64,000 nucleotides of DNA. Origin: Ceratothoa steindachneri. Lineage: Eukaryota; Arthropoda; Malacostraca; Isopoda; Cymothoidae. Under the pieces are notes generated by a model. It worked only from the letters and a program-made list of their open reading frames with translations, was not told the origin of the DNA and did no database searches. This document shows, piece after piece, positions 33,075-46,282 of the stretch (positions within the stretch are counted from its first letter, which is position 1; the number at the start of each line of letters is the position of its first letter). The stretch is taken from positions 85,666,354-85,730,353 of the forward strand of contig OZ018335.1 of NCBI GenBank assembly GCA_963969495.1, in the 5' to 3' direction. A program made the position numbers and the translations under genes.

Positions 33075-33906
33075 GACAATACAAGATCACTTTATCTTCA
33101 AGCGCGGGCGAGTGGAGGGGGTTGGAGGACAACGACGCAGGTCTCTAAAAGTTATTTTATTGGAGTCCTGACGATGAGGACTCGAAGATGAGGCTGAATT
33201 ACTTCGGTTGAAGAATGAGATTTTTTGTCCTCCAGAGAGATATAATCTCAACTCGATACGATTCTGCAGATCGACAGGGTCTTTGTCTCAAAAGAATGGG
33301 AAGCTTAAAGAGGTGGTGAAGATGAGAGGGCTGCACAACTCTCCGGGAAGAATGGGGTCTCGATAGCTTTGCTCTGAACAGGAGCCAAAGCTTAACGAAG
33401 CTAGATCTGCTGACGAGGTCTTCGACGATGTACGAAGACAGTTTACGTGATTTCACGGAAAAGAGATGGCAGTCTGAATGGAGTGGATGGCGGCCTTTAA
33501 ATCCCATACAGAGATGATCAGATTTGTGTTAAATACACGAGTGGCTGATCTGATAGAAGCCTCAGGGCCTTGCGGTCCCTAGGGTATTCTTGGCGCCAGT
33601 CTAAGCGAACACATTTTATGATAACGCGTCGTTTCAGACGATTAAACTTGCCTCGTAATATGGGAGTAGGTTTAATGTAGCTGCGCACGGTTTTATTGCA
33701 GGGAAGCAGGGGGGCGGGCGTCCGAAAGCAAAAACAGCTGTAAAAGGTGACTAAGCAAGGGACCGATTCTTTCTCTAACATTCTAGAATTCTCACGCTGG
33801 CGCACGTGGTCTTGAAATAATAGAGGTGTATTCCAGAGGGGGCTTCCTCTTACGGTGGTCCTTCCAGGGCATTACCTCACAAGGATCAAACCTGTCATCT
33901 AGTACA
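33075..33906 (-). mobile_element. Possible solo LTR
   Basis: This block is distinctly richer in GC than its flanks. Read on the minus strand it starts TGTACTAGATGACAGG, has a TATA-like TATTTAA (33529-33535), about 370 bases later an AATAAA signal (33156-33161), and can be closed at TATTGTCA (33075). TG...CA ends with a TATA box and polyadenylation signal in this order match LTR architecture. I found no target-site duplication or primer-binding site, so the boundaries are tentative. The two open frames inside (about 100 codons each) match nothing that I know and are probably incidental. Confidence 0.38.
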
Positions 33907-34399
33907 ACTTGAAATAAATTTAAATATAATGCGAGATAAGGTTTTAAGCTTCCATAGTGCTATATTTTCTAAATTCCTCGTTGTCATTTTAAAAATCTAT
34001 GGCATACCATGGGTATCATCAACTTTGATTATTTTTATTGTGAAGCTTTGTTTAATAAGAAAATTTACGTACTTACTCGCCCTCATAACACTAGAACATG
34101 TCCCCTTGGTCTAATAAACCATGCATTCGAGGAAAACTAGCAAACGCGATAAATGAAATTAGGTTAGAATTAAACTTTGCAGTGAGAGACGTTTTGGAAC
34201 AAATTTCAAGGCAAACCAATGTTTTTCCATAAATATGGCATAAATATCTTTGAAGTAGAAATACCAGGTTGGGAATATTAATAGATAAAAACATAAGTGA
34301 TCTTCATGACTTGGATCTCATTTGCCCCACGGAGCCCGACCACATTAAGGAAAACGATCCGGGCATTCGAGAAATGATCATTTCAGATTACAAAATAAA
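33907..34399. other. AT-rich stretch before a LINE endonuclease remnant
   Basis: The part from about 34290 may be coding sequence preceding the endonuclease, but no motif was recognised. Confidence 0.45.
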
Positions 34400-35075
34400 C
34401 TAAATTAGTTCTACACGAACGCACGAATCTTAAGAAATAAATTTCCTGAATTTAAAGCGTTAGTCAGATCAGAAAACTTTGATATCAATTAATTACAGAA
34501 AAATGGCCTATTAGGTCTCAAAGGAACTTTATAGGAGAAATTTTCATTGAAGATTACAGTGTCTTCAATAAGGAGAGGAAGCGCTGTATAATAAATCAAA
34601 TAAAACCACATTTAGGGTCGGTCTATATAATTTAAACATGGATTGGAAATTGTAATGGTTAAATTAGTGATATGGAACGCTCGGTTTCACATTTTAAACG
34701 GTTATCGCCCGCCTGGTTTAATCGAAGCATAGGATAGAAAGTTGATTAATTGTCTCTCCTCTGTTATCAAAAGAAACACAAAAACATCTGCGGTGAATTT
34801 AACTTCACAAATTTTGATTATGTAACGTACGCAGGAGATAAAGTGGGTGGAAAACGATTAAAATTCATGGGAGATAATTTCCTTTGAAGAATGTAAAGGA
34901 ACCAAAGAGAGGCCCAAATATCAACAAACTAGTTTAAGCCACGGAAGAAAATTTAGTAAAAAAACTTCATGTTGGGAACCGTTAACATACAGCGACCAAA
35001 CCACGATTAGATTACATATAAGGGCTAGTGTATCAGTAATTGACAGATACCAATGGGATTGCTCATTGACTGGCA

Positions 35076-35116
<41 letters not shown>

Positions 35117-35480
35117 GTTATAGCGAATTATTATATCAATAGACTCCGGGTTAGTTAAGCATGTAGAAAAAACAACGAACCTAAATCAATGTGGGGCGCC
35201 GTGGTTGACAGCCGAAATTCTAGACTCTCTACGGGAGTGAAATCGACGGTATATTGTAAAAAAAAAACCCGTTACGGAGCTAAATCTAGAAAATTACATA
35301 GGGTAAAGAAAGATATTAGAAAAAACAAAGAAGGCCCATGAAAGAGATATAGACAAAAATTCTAAAACAGAATAAAAACGGTTGTTGCAGAAGTTAATAG
35401 AAGAAACTCTGGAAATTATAAACGATTCTTTAGTAATCGTCCTTTGTATGGAGGAAATGACGCAGGTAAAAAGACTTAAG
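34400..35480 (+). mobile_element. CR1/L2-like LINE endonuclease domain, decayed
   Basis: Plus-strand frames give NARILRNKFPEFKALVRSEN (34415-34475), ITEKW (about 34490, the ITETW-type site), IEDYSVFNK, VIWNARFHILNGYRPPGLIE (about 34670), INCLSSVIKR, GEFNFTNFDYVTYAGDKVGG (about 34790-34850), VKKLHVGEPLTYSDQTTIR (about 34960-35015) and LHIRASVSVID. These are the ordered motifs of the apurinic-type endonuclease of LINEs. Two catalytic positions are altered: GDFN reads GEFN, and the SDH triad reads SDQ. An (AT)n tract interrupts it at 35078. A lysine-rich linker follows to about 35480, where a CT-rich tract begins. No RT follows. Confidence 0.82.
35078..35112. repeat. (AT)n microsatellite inside the LINE endonuclease remnant
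   Basis: 35 bp of AT dinucleotide interrupting the coding similarity. Confidence 0.95.
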
Positions 35481-35514
35481 TTAGAAGATCGCAAAATGGG
35501 AAAACATGATGATC

Positions 35515-35890
35515 TTTTTCTCTTTATCTTGTTTTCCTTTACTTTTTCACTCTTTCTCCTTTTCTCTTTCTTTTATCTTTTTCAGTCTTTCTCGTATGTC
35601 TTCTCTTTCTTCACCATTTCTCTTTCTTCACTCTTTAGCTTTCTTCTTTCTCTTTCTCTTCATTCAATATTTCTCTTTTATAAATGTTCTAATCACTGTT
35701 TCTCTTTTTCACTCTTTCTCTTTCTCCACTCTTTCTACTTCTCTCTTTCTCTTTCTTCACTCTTTACCCTTTTCTCTTTCTCTTTCCTTACTCTCTTTTA
35801 CTCTTTCACTTTGTTCACCCTTTTTCTTTCTTCACTCTCCCTCTCATTCTTTCTCTTATTTTTCTCTCAGTTATTCGCTGACTCTTTCTT
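35515..35890 (+). repeat. ~375-bp pyrimidine-rich (CTTT/CTCTTT)n tract
   Basis: The plus strand is almost only C and T with TTTCTCTTTC-type words. The two overlapping Phe/Ser/Leu-rich open frames here are composition artefacts. Confidence 0.94.
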
Positions 35891-37499
35891 CACTAGTTCC
35901 TCTGCCATGTTTAATTAACGAGCTAATTTTAACCCTTCTTGATATAGGAGAGGCAATAAAAATTTCCCCTTTCTGCTCAGCTATTCCTTAAGAGAGCTTT
36001 TAGGCCATTTTCATTTTGTAAAAGAAAAACGCGGTAGCATTAAGAGAACGCCTCTTTGGACCACCGAAACATAGTAGACTCCCTCCACAATGGTGTTACG
36101 TGCGGATTTAAGCGATTTTTGCTACCAAAGTTGCTATCACTGTCGAGGATGATCTACTTCACCAATTTGTTAAAACCCACGTTAGAATCTTTATTTAAGA
36201 AAAAGCCGAGGGAATGTGGACTCTCCTTAAAAAAATACAGTGCTATACTTGGACGTATTTATCAGTCAGACACACCATACTTTAGCCATTTGGTAAGGTT
36301 AAGCTTAACCGATAGCAAACATTACTTCAAACTTTAGCAATGTTAAGCCAATTCGGGTGTGGCTATTCACCCAGTGGGGCATTATTTAGGGCGACCTTCA
36401 CGGTTGCTACGAGTATCATACACACTATATGAGTGGTTTGGCCCTGACGTTGAACTGAAGGTCTTTATTGAGAAATAAACATCTTTAGTGATTGAAAATT
36501 GGTGTCAAACTCTTACCAACTTTGTTCCATTACGAGTCATTTGGATTTCATTACACATTTTGTTAATGAAGTAAAATGATAAAAAAACAGGATAAGCAAA
36601 TTCATTAGATACACTATCAATAAAATTCAAGCAATACAATTTATTTAGGATGGCCCAGGAGAATGTGTTTTCTAGCTCCCAGTCCTAAAATCCCCTTAGC
36701 CCGCTGAGCCCACAGAAAAAAGTTGAATCTGACCACAGAAAGCTCCGCTCCACGAATTTGATGCCTTTAATAGCCACATTTCACATGCTATTAGAAGAGA
36801 TTGGTCGAGAGCGCACAGATTTGGAGCTTTAAGCTCTTTCGCGGAGGATAACGAGCCTAATATGGTTGACTCTTCTTTAAGTCGCCTCTGGGTCCTTGTT
36901 CTTGCTTCCTTAAAATAAATTATTTAAAATTCTGGAGCGTTTAGAGATCAGAGCTAAGCACCTACGAATATATACACTTAGTATCTTGTCTGAATGCATA
37001 TTCTGCAAACAAACAAATCGATACCTTGATAATGCCTGCTTACGATCAATACCCATTGCCTGATGCAAGGTTTTCTATTATTCACATCGATAATTTAGAT
37101 CTATATTCTAAATCCCATGGCTTTAAAATATCTTATATTTGGTTGATAAATCTGTAGAGTCTGTAGCGCTTTCAGATCTATTCGCCACTGAATCCTTTCA
37201 TGTAATTTTCAAGCATGGATCACTTGGTTACGCATGCCAAGGACAATTATTTCCGAAACGGGGAGGACCTATCCTATATTTATCTTACTATGAATTAATT
37301 ACCTCTTTTTTACGCACTACCATATAAGGATGGAATGCGATCTTAGAGTTGTTTTACCTCTCTAATAAACTATATTTGCTTGCTTCTTAATCCCTAGAAT
37401 GATAGTTTGATATATTAGTCAAGGCTTTTCTCGTCTACTGACTCCAAACTCCCCAAGTTGATCTCTTTATGCTAGTCATTTGCGAAGATTATGTCTGTA
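35891..37499. other. Unassigned AT-rich stretch
   Basis: A plus-strand frame at 36056-36337 (93 codons) is open but matches nothing that I recognise. No element ends seen. Confidence 0.5.
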
Positions 37500-37795
37500 T
37501 TCCGGTGCGTTAGTCAGCCAGTCTCCAGTTTGCTTTTCGTTGTTTTGGTAGTAAAATTGTAACTATTCTTTTAAAACCTAACAAACTTTTAAACCCTTAT
37601 GTTGTTTTACATTCCCCTTTGAATGATAGAATTGCCAAGGTCCTCCGAAGGCTAGCAGTGGAATTATTTGGCAATAACCTCATAGCTTTTCGGTCGATTC
37701 TAACGAAATTTGAAAACCTTATGTTGTTTTATATTTTCTTTCGAATGATATGATTCCCAAAGTCTTCCTAAGTTTTGTAAGTAGTAAGGTGATAA
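37500..37795 (-). repeat. Inverted second copy of the 20981-21722 repeat family
   Basis: Read on the minus strand it contains ATCATTCGAAAGAAAATATA, AACAACATAAGGTTTTC, TCGTTAGAATCGACCGAAAA, GGTTATTGCCAAATAATTCC and CTAGCCTTCGGAGGACC, about 1.7 units. It then passes into GAATAGTTACAATTTTACTA, AAAACAACGAAAAGC and ACTGGCTGACTAACG, which correspond to the end of the 21-kb array including its GACC-type tract. The two loci therefore share both repeat units and terminal sequence. Confidence 0.88.
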
Positions 37796-40700
37796 ATCAT
37801 AATAAGTGAGAGCACGCGACCTTTGGTCAGCAGAGCCTGTTTGCATTATTTACTGTCCCTTTATCTTTATCTGAAATTGTTAGTGCCCTAAATCCACATA
37901 TTCTAGAATTGGCTGCTATCCACCGAGAAGTTTTGCCTCAATCCAACGTTTCACATCCCGAAACACCTTAAAAATTAAAGTTTCGCATATTGATTAAGCA
38001 ATTAACTTGGTCATACCAAGTAAAAATAAAGAGGGAAAATTTGGCATTGTCTAAGAAATATTAAGCTTTAATTTCGATCGCGAGTAAACCTGTAGCGAAT
38101 ACCATGGCTGCTCTACTTCCTATTCGTTTACAAAGAGAGTCCGATTTCTTCTACAAGATTAATGACACAGTGGCATCCATCCACAAAGATGGAGCCACAC
38201 CGAAATAAATCCACAATAAAATGAGACTGAAAGCATCCAGAATGGTTCTATTAACAAGCGCAACATTTTTATGTATTTATTGGAACAAGAAATGGTTCAC
38301 TGAGAAGGATCACATTTGTATAAACAACATGGAAATATTATGGTCCGAATTTTTTTTTTTAACTTTTCATGTGCGCAACTATGTATTTTATACTTTATTG
38401 TCGATGTTGATATATGTAAATAGTTTTATTAATCATGAATTTTTTAAAATTTATATAGTTATTACAAATTGATCCATATTTTGTCTCTCATCCAGGTAGT
38501 TATGCTAAGAGACATACAAATAAGTAAGCTGTGTGTTAAATATTACTCTGCAGTGCTGCCTTACGACCTTCTTTCCGGAATCAGCTCATTAACCTCATTC
38601 TTGCATCAGAAACCACTTAGAGGCCATCTGTCTCACCTCACACCGCTTCTAAATTCCGCGTCTCTTTCATTTTCTGCCGACTTCGAGGGAAGAAATGAAT
38701 TATTATATAAAGAGAGTAATCAATTATAAAGGTTACCCTCTTTGTAATCCAAGACACCTTTAGTCAATTTAAAAATAACGGAAAACCTATGTGCTCTAGC
38801 AATGCAGGTTATTACTAAACGAATTGATTAAAATTAATTTAAGTAAAACCTGAAAAAAATATAAATTTTATAATTACTTGGTTGACTTGATTATTTAGAG
38901 CATGTTTCATTAATCGTAAAGGCTAAAGATAGTTAAATACAATTTTTATCTTTACAGTATAAATTATCCGAGAAACCAGGAACGGTTGAAACATGCATAA
39001 ATCACTGCTCTACCTTGTAGTCAATTAGGGCCAAATGAGAATTAACCATAATAAACTTTGGGAGATTAAGAAATATGAAAATATAATGAAATATACAGGA
39101 AAGAAAGGCCAAAGAAATGGCTATTTCATGATGAAAAATTAGTAATATTTGAGAAAATCCGTGATAAAGGATAAAAAGCAAGAGTGATAAAAAATAAAGA
39201 TAGAGAAAATGGACGGATAGAGTCGAATCAAGACTGACTCGACCCAATTGTCAAGAAAGAGTATGTAGAGAAGTCGGCTTGCAACAGACTAACTAATTAG
39301 CTATGGTAACACCATTTAAGAATTAAGTAAGGTAAAATAAAAGAGGAACAAAGTGAAGTGACCAACAAGAAGGAATTAATATATATTAACTCTCGAGAAG
39401 ACATGGCCAATTTTTTTATGCATTCAGTGCAATCTCGTCAAAAAATCAAATAATTTCACATTTAGGAGAAAGTATTCAGTTGAAATTGGCTTAGGATTTT
39501 ACAGAACTTTCTGAATTATGTATACGTTTAACAGTTAACTAAGATATGATTTTAGCCTAAAACGAAGACAAAAACTTATTTAATGCAGAGGTAATGATTT
39601 TTAAATTAGGTAAATCCATAATTAGTTCGCCTATTCTGAAATTCCATACAATGAAAGTTTCATAGTAATTTGAGTTCCTGTGAACCTGTTTGGACAGAAG
39701 TTTAAGAGAATTTGCATCTTTTAAAATAGTTTTAATTTATATTATTTTTTACTACTCATTCTTGTTGCCTTTTTACTTACTTGGCGCATCGGCTTGTAAT
39801 AAAATATAAATTGAAACCAATTACTAAGGAATTTAATACAGCAAAACGGATAAATAAAATGCATTTTTTTCATAGGATTTATCTAATGACACCATTAAAT
39901 TATCTCAATATTATGACATTAATTAGACAAAAAGTAATATAGGAGAATATCTTACAATAAAATAAACATTCAAGAAAGTAAATTAAAGTTAGTAATGCTT
40001 TTAATAATGCCCAAGAAAGCCATAATAGAAATCGGAATCCATTGCAAAGCTATATTTTCCCTTGAGGAGCCACAATTAATAATAAAAACAATTTAATCAA
40101 GAAAGATGCCTAAGGAAAAATCTTAAAGGTAAATCGATATTAAAACTAGAAAAGTACTCACCCATCCATGTACTATTAGTAATGATCGTTAGGATATTAA
40201 CGGTGTCCATTTTAGACAAAAACTAATAACCTCAATCTCTTAACTAATTTGAGTAACTAAATTGTTTTAAGTTTTATGATTTTGTTATAAATCCAAGTAG
40301 AATTTCAGTAACATTTTTAACATTAATTGGTTGCATGAAACATTGACTTTTATATCTTGATTTAACCATTATCTGAATATTATCACTTTATTATTATTTT
40401 CATATAAAAGAAAAAAAATGATTAGTTAAGAAATAATCTATATATAAATATATGTATATATATAGGCTTAATTGTTCAGAAAAAAATGTGCACAAAGACA
40501 AACTCTCTTCTTTATTGTTTTATGATGACCTTATTGTAATTCGCATTTACAATTTTAAAATTGAAAGGTTTTAACTTGCGAATGAAGTTTTTATATCTGG
40601 CTGGAGATTATTAATGGGTTAGGAAAATCTCGTTAATTAAGAATAAATTACTAATTAATAAAAAAATTGTCGGTAAACGTCTGCTTTCCTTGTTGCATCT

Positions 40701-40962
40701 TTAGACGGAATTCTTAATTATTTTCGAAGCAGTGGTGATTTTCCTCTCCATTAACTTGCCTCCTTTTTTGCTGGAGATGTTAATTATATTCGTGATGCAT
40801 CAAAGAATTTGCTTTAATTCAGTTTATTTGAGAGAAAAATAAAAGTAAAAGGAGTGAATAATGAAGAGAAGAAAGAGTGAAAAAAAGAAAGAACAAATAG
40901 TGTTATAGTGTGCTGGTGGGCGCGCCTTCTTTTTCTGAGTTGGTATTTTATTACTTTACTAA
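37796..40962. other. AT-rich stretch, nothing recognised
   Basis: Short open frames at 38221-38729 (plus) and 39002-39247 (minus) show no similarity that I recognise. The latter is hydrophobic and low in complexity. Confidence 0.55.
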
Positions 40963-41110
40963 TTTTGTCCCACTACGGGATCTTTTTGTTTTATTGTTTG
41001 TTTTTATGTCACTGTAGGTATCTTTATATTTTAAAAAATTGATGTCCCACTACGGGATCTCTTTATTTTAGTAGATTGCGATGTTTCGTTGTTTCTTATG
41101 AGATCTTCTC
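40963..41110 (+). repeat. Degenerate ~36-43-bp minisatellite, three to four units
   Basis: TGTCCCACTACGGGATCT occurs at about 40966 and 41043. A diverged unit ATGTCACTGTAGGTATCT lies between, and a fourth weak unit lies near 41080-41110. Confidence 0.8.
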
Positions 41111-41199
41111 TTTCCTTAGTTTTTGTTATCGTTTTGTTATCATTTGAACTTGTGTTTGGTATTTAACCTTTGAATATATAATCAATTTGCTTCTGGGTC

Positions 41200-42170
41200 A
41201 AGGCCTGCTAGATTCTCTCTGGGAAGAATCTCCTTCAGCTTGGCGCAGATATACTGACTACTTAATGGCAGGCTCAAGACTGGCTTGCTCGTGCAGGCAT
41301 TTAGTGGTTTAGAACTCTTGCCATCTTCCTTTGGTGATAAACCAGGGTCCTATATACTGCATTCTTCGTAACCTAGACATTTTATGGTTTGACGTTGACT
41401 TAACCGTTTTGGCTGGATATTCAAGTTTGGATCTAATTAGACCGATGTATAACTTACTTTTGTTTTACCAGAATAGGTTTCTAAATTGGATGCTTTTGTC
41501 TAGTTCGGTGCGTGATCATCCAATTGTTGTGTCAATCTATCAATTTATCCCTATGCTGGTTGTTTAAAGCCAAGGACTGACACACTTGAAGGATAGTCAA
41601 TTTCAATGTTGTCAAAGTTTAGTGTAGCGTTCCATTGTTGCTCGATTGGCACCACCGTTTATTTAGCCACATTTGTTTGTATACTCCAGCCTTGTTCTTA
41701 TCTGGCGATCCTTTTGGCTTTGGTCACCGTAGACCTGACCATCATCCTGTGGTGTCTGTCCGTAGGACCACGACATGGGTGAAATCATCCGCGTGCTGTA
41801 GGATAAGAGTCAGTCTGCTTATCCAGTGGCTTTGATAGATCCGTCGTGAAGATGGTGAAGAGACTGACGCTGAGGTATCCTCCTTTTGTAACAGTGGATG
41901 AGAGTTTGAAGGCTTGCCCTGTATGCTTCTCGAAGACGACGGCTTGTATATTACTCAAGAAGCTAGAGAGGAATTTTTTGCATTCTGGCGCGGTTCTCAG
42001 TCTATAAGATTTGTATTTCAGGCAATTAACCCAATTTTGTCGAAGGTCTTCTTTACACCTATGCAGAAGATGTCAAGCCTGCACCCTTTTTATCAGCTTG
42101 ATATGTTGAAACATCAGGGCTATGGCCGCCCCCTACGACAGCTTTTTCGAAATGAGAGAAAAAAGTAAGG
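41200..42170 (-). mobile_element. Jockey/I-like LINE RT fragment retaining ADD
   Basis: On the minus strand, across frames: TSRRLREAYRASLQTLIHCY (about 41930-41875), SVSLFTIFTTDLSKPLDKQ (about 41880-41815), LQHADDFTHVVVLRTDTTG (about 41800-41745) with both catalytic aspartates at 41784-41792, and WNATLNFDNIEIDYPSSVSV (about 41635-41575), a thumb-proximal segment that normally precedes LGV. Further C-terminal sequence runs to about 41200. The order matches LINE reverse transcriptases. It is broken by several frameshifts and in-frame stops, and no endonuclease is readable upstream. Confidence 0.78.
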
Positions 42171-43799
42171 AAGTAGATTGACTTTCGTCTTATATTGGAT
42201 AGTTAGATAGATTGAAACAACAAATATGTATGGGCCTTGTGTTTTTGTGAATTCCGAAGAAGACATGCCTGTATTAGTCAGTTTGTCGTCCCATAACCTT
42301 TAACTCTTTTCTTCCACTTTTACACGTTCAACATGATAAAATAGCGGAAGAGACCCATAATTTCTGTTAACTTTTGCAGTTTCTCTTTCATTAATGTGTT
42401 TATTGTGGCATTCAAGCTGTTATATTAGGTACTAAGTATAATGGGCTTATGTGATTTCCTTTAATATATGTTATGTATATTGCAGGGTTTTATTTGTTAA
42501 TATTAATATTAACTATTAATTTACTTTAATTATGCACTTTGCATTTAACTTTGGTTATAGCCATTCATTGTTGTTTTTTCTTTACTTTTCAATTCACTTT
42601 GTTTTTTTTTATATTTGAGTTTGTAATATCCCACTTTGTTTAGACATCTTCGGGTATCTTTTCGGTATTCCACTTAGGTTTTCATGGTCAGTTATTTTAA
42701 TATTGGACGGGTGATAGGCCCTTATCTGTTTAGGTTCTTCTTTTGTTGATGGCTTTAATTTAAGTAAACAAATCTGTTTCCTCAACTATCAGTTGATAAC
42801 TTCTGCTGAGAAATTAAGCGTTTAAAGGTGCATAAGGGGGGGGGGGGGCAGTATTGAGGGTTAATAAGGGGTTATTTGTGTTTGTAGTTAGTAGGCCTAA
42901 TTTTGGTATTCAAGTCGAGTTGGCTCTAACTCCCAAAGTTTCTCACGGAGAATCCGCTTTTTTCGGCTGGGTTCAGGGATGTACCTTGGTTATCACGGGG
43001 TTAAAGAAAGGGACTTGAAAGGAAAGCGAAGATATGCAGGCTTTACTTTTGGCTGAAGTCTACTCTAATTGGAGCAAGCGAAATAATTCGAGTCCTACAC
43101 GGCTGTGTGAAAGTTTCTCCACTAATGTTAGGTAGCTGGGGCTAAGGTGGCAAGACATAAGGACGAGGAATGGACTCGAGATGCTAATAATAACAAAGGG
43201 CCAAAATATTATAATGACAAATGACATAACTGATTCTCTCTCTCTCTGTATGTCTGTTCTCATATTGTTTAAGTCTGTTTATTTGCATACCTCCTACTTC
43301 AAGGAGGCGTGACGTCTTTTTTTCTTAATCTAGGAGCTGGGTAGAGCTAATGATCAGAAGTATGTTTGTTTGTTCCTCAGTTGACTGGTGAGCAAAAGCA
43401 AATTAGGTGTGTGGGTGTTTAATGTAGCTATACTCATTTTTCCCAACTCGGGTTGCCACACCTTATCGGTAGGACCCTTTATTTTTGTCATTTTACAGAT
43501 CCACGACAACTTAACCGCTGAAAGCACATACAAACCCTATATTTTCTCGGCTTCCCCCTGTTATTTAGCATTGAGATCCTTTGGATTTGAAGGTGTTTTA
43601 TTGCGTGTATGTTTGTGTGACCGCGTTGTAAATTCCAGCTATTGGCTTGCTTATCTCATGTTTTTCTTCTTAAATGTACAGTTTTCTAATAAGTATTTCT
43701 CTCTATTTTACATTGGTTCATTACTATTACATGAGATATTATTTCATTAATTGATACGTGTTACCATTTTCATGATTTCCTAGGCTCAACAGGGTGCAC
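42171..43799. other. Unassigned stretch with a 13-base G run
   Basis: G13 lies at 42836-42848. The minus strand at 43740-43400 reads as loosely coherent protein (KMTKIKGPTDKVWQPELG) and could be LINE-derived, but no motif confirms it. Confidence 0.4.
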
Positions 43800-45200
43800 A
43801 TTTTTGAGGTTCCTCGTTAGGTCTACTCCATTTCGCAATTTAGGTGCCACAGGTGTTTTTTCTATGATGGTGTTGTGCTCTGCAAACAATGGAGGAAATT
43901 CTATTTTCCTGTATATTTTTTCCGCTTTTTTCCTGATGTTGATTTTGAGCAGTTATATTACTGCCTCTGAATTCATGTTCTTAATTAAGTTGAGTGCTTT
44001 TAAGTGTTTGTTTCGCTGTTGGCTTGGATGGAGGTGTATAAAAGTACTTCCATTCCTACTAATATAAATTTTCTAAATTGTGTTTAGGTTTTACCGCCTC
44101 AGGTTGTATAAAAGGTATATCATTTAAGTTGACTTGATTTTTATTTCGGTAATGTGATTATTGTAGCCTTTAAATGTATATTTTAATCCTAACACTTTAC
44201 TCTCAGAATGATATCCCTAGTTATGTTACTCTATTTTATATCTGCTACTATTATCCTGGAGATTGGGACCATGGAAAATCTTTCTCCAATTTATTTCCTA
44301 ATCATTTATTTTGATAGTTTTAGTGATATCCTTTCAGACTGAAGCCTTCGTTTTGCACCGTTTAACAACACGCTGCTTTATGTTGTCTGCCTAATTCGAA
44401 GTCTAAGCTCTGCTGAATGGATTGAATACACCTAGGGCATGAATCTTCAGCGACATATGGCAATCATTAATCACCCCGTATGCTTTTATCTCTGTGACCC
44501 AATAGCCTCTGATTCTCTCCAGATCTTTCTTCATCTGAAAGTTTAAGATTTGATGTTATATTCCTCAAACCGAACTTTATCAAAGGCATTTTCTACGTTG
44601 CTTGAGCCTAAGGTATTTTTCTGTTATTATGCAAAGTGCCAAGACAGTATCTTTTCCTGTCCCTAATTCGAACTTTGGTCATTATATAGATTATTTTCTT
44701 CGAAATATTCTTTCTGTCTTCGAATGAGTATTTTTTCGAATATTTTCCCCATGATATCCAATTGGGATATAGGCTTGTAGTTTTTTGTGGTGATTAGATG
44801 GTTTACCTGGTTTAAGAATCCAAATTATTATGGATAGTGTGTAGCCATCTGAGAAGATCCATTATGTAAGCACGCGTTAGAAATTTTTTTAATGTTTCAA
44901 AAATATTTGTTGATATCTTGATAAGATTGATTCTAATTATTCGCTTTTGGCCTTGTACTTGTTGCTTAAAGAAATAGATTACAACTTTTATTTCTTCTGT
45001 TGTTATATTGGCCCCTGTACCCAAGAATTTATTGCCTTTCTTGTGCTACTTTTATTGCTGGGTTTATATTATCGATGTTATTCCTCAAGTAAGTGTGGAT
45101 CATATCATCTATATCAGAATTGAACTCCTTATTCTCTATTGGAGGTTTGGAGGACACTGACTTTCACTTGGGGCGAAAGAAATTCATGTTTAGGTCAGTC
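43800..45200 (-). mobile_element. LINE RT fragment (fingers region) with decayed C-terminal part
   Basis: On the minus strand: ITTEEIKVVIYFFKQQ and FLTRAYIMDLLRWLHTIHNN (45024-44812), LKPGKPSNHHK (about 44805), NYKPISQLDIMGKIFEKILI continuing to RRQKEYFEENNL in one uninterrupted frame (about 44785-44690), LGTGKDTVLALCIITEK and VENAFDKVRFEEY (about 44670-44570). This is the N-terminal half of a LINE reverse transcriptase (the NYRPIS...L..GKIFE..L block and AFDKV palm motif). The catalytic ADD segment was not found. A lysine-rich remnant (KINIRKKAEKIYRKIE, about 43940) may be its C-terminal part. Frameshifts are present. Confidence 0.72.
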
Positions 45201-46282
45201 GGTCGTTCTGAAGTTAGAATTAATCTAACTTAAGGTCCTATATCCTCGTATTCGAACTAATTTCTGTTTGTATTCTTGCATTAGCAGTCACATAACTCTA
45301 AAGAAGAGGGAAAGTCGATCCAATGACCTGCGGCGCTTTTGTGATAAGATGATGAATGTTCATTGCCTTGATGGTTTCCCGTGGTTCAAATCACTGACAA
45401 ATGCCTTTTAATGGCGCAAGGGTTAAACGAGACTTCTGACACCATATGGCAACACCCACCACCAAATCCGATGGTAAATTTGAAATTTCCAGGGTGAATA
45501 ACCATATGTACCATGGTAACATGGGTCATTTCATGGCTTTAAATGGATACAATTAAACTTTACTCCTTTTACAAAAAAAGCAACGCCTTAACCATGTGCT
45601 TTGCCCCAGGTAAAAATGACCGTCAGTTCTGATTGATTCATTTAATCAAAAACCTAATCATTATCTTTTTCGTCATTGAAAGTTAATTATTAGTCCACCT
45701 GAAACAGAGACTTCTCATAATTCTCTTATTATTGACACAAATTCCAATATATTTGAGACCATTAATAGAATGTCACCCTCATAATAGTGACCTCGTATAT
45801 CTCCATTACTTTTAATTACATCTGGTTCCTTTTTCAATGTCTTGAAAATCTAATTCTAGACAGTGTTAGGTAAAAAACATCCTAAGGTCAAACGTCGTCT
45901 AGTTGTGTTTCATTATTAACCGAATACCACCTAAACTACAAAGTTTCATCATTGTTATTTGCAGGATATTATGTCAATGCTGCCTTTATTAAATTACAAT
46001 GTGTGTAAAGCTTTTAGAAAGAAATGTTCGTTAACATTCAATGTAATTTCATATTTGTTGAATAGCCTATAGAACATCATTTAATACCCAATGTTTATGA
46101 GAAATCTGTTTGTAGTTGGGAGTGAATGAAAGGTAAAGTTTTTATTAGTCTGATGGGAATTTCTTTGCTGGCAAATTAATTTAATGACGGGATATCATTT
46201 AGTCTGTAGTTCTTTGCTCTAAACTATCGCTCATTTCAAAAACAAGGAATGGAAGCCGGAGACAATGCCATTAGAATTTTAC
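45201..46282. other. AT-rich stretch with a weak primer-binding-site-like sequence
   Basis: At 45430-45444 the minus strand reads TGGTGTCAGAAGTCT, sharing 13 of 15 bases with 247-261, just after GGGTGTTGCCATA. This might mark an LTR end, but no partner or internal region is visible. Confidence 0.3.

Noticed and set aside
35382..35991. Overlapping Phe/Ser/Leu-rich plus-strand frames of 161-178 codons
   Set aside because: Two overlapping frames remain open because the tract is almost only C and T. Not a membrane protein.
43388..43750. 120-codon plus-strand frame without an ATG
   Set aside because: Hydrophobic composition from T-rich DNA. The opposite strand looks more like decayed LINE sequence.
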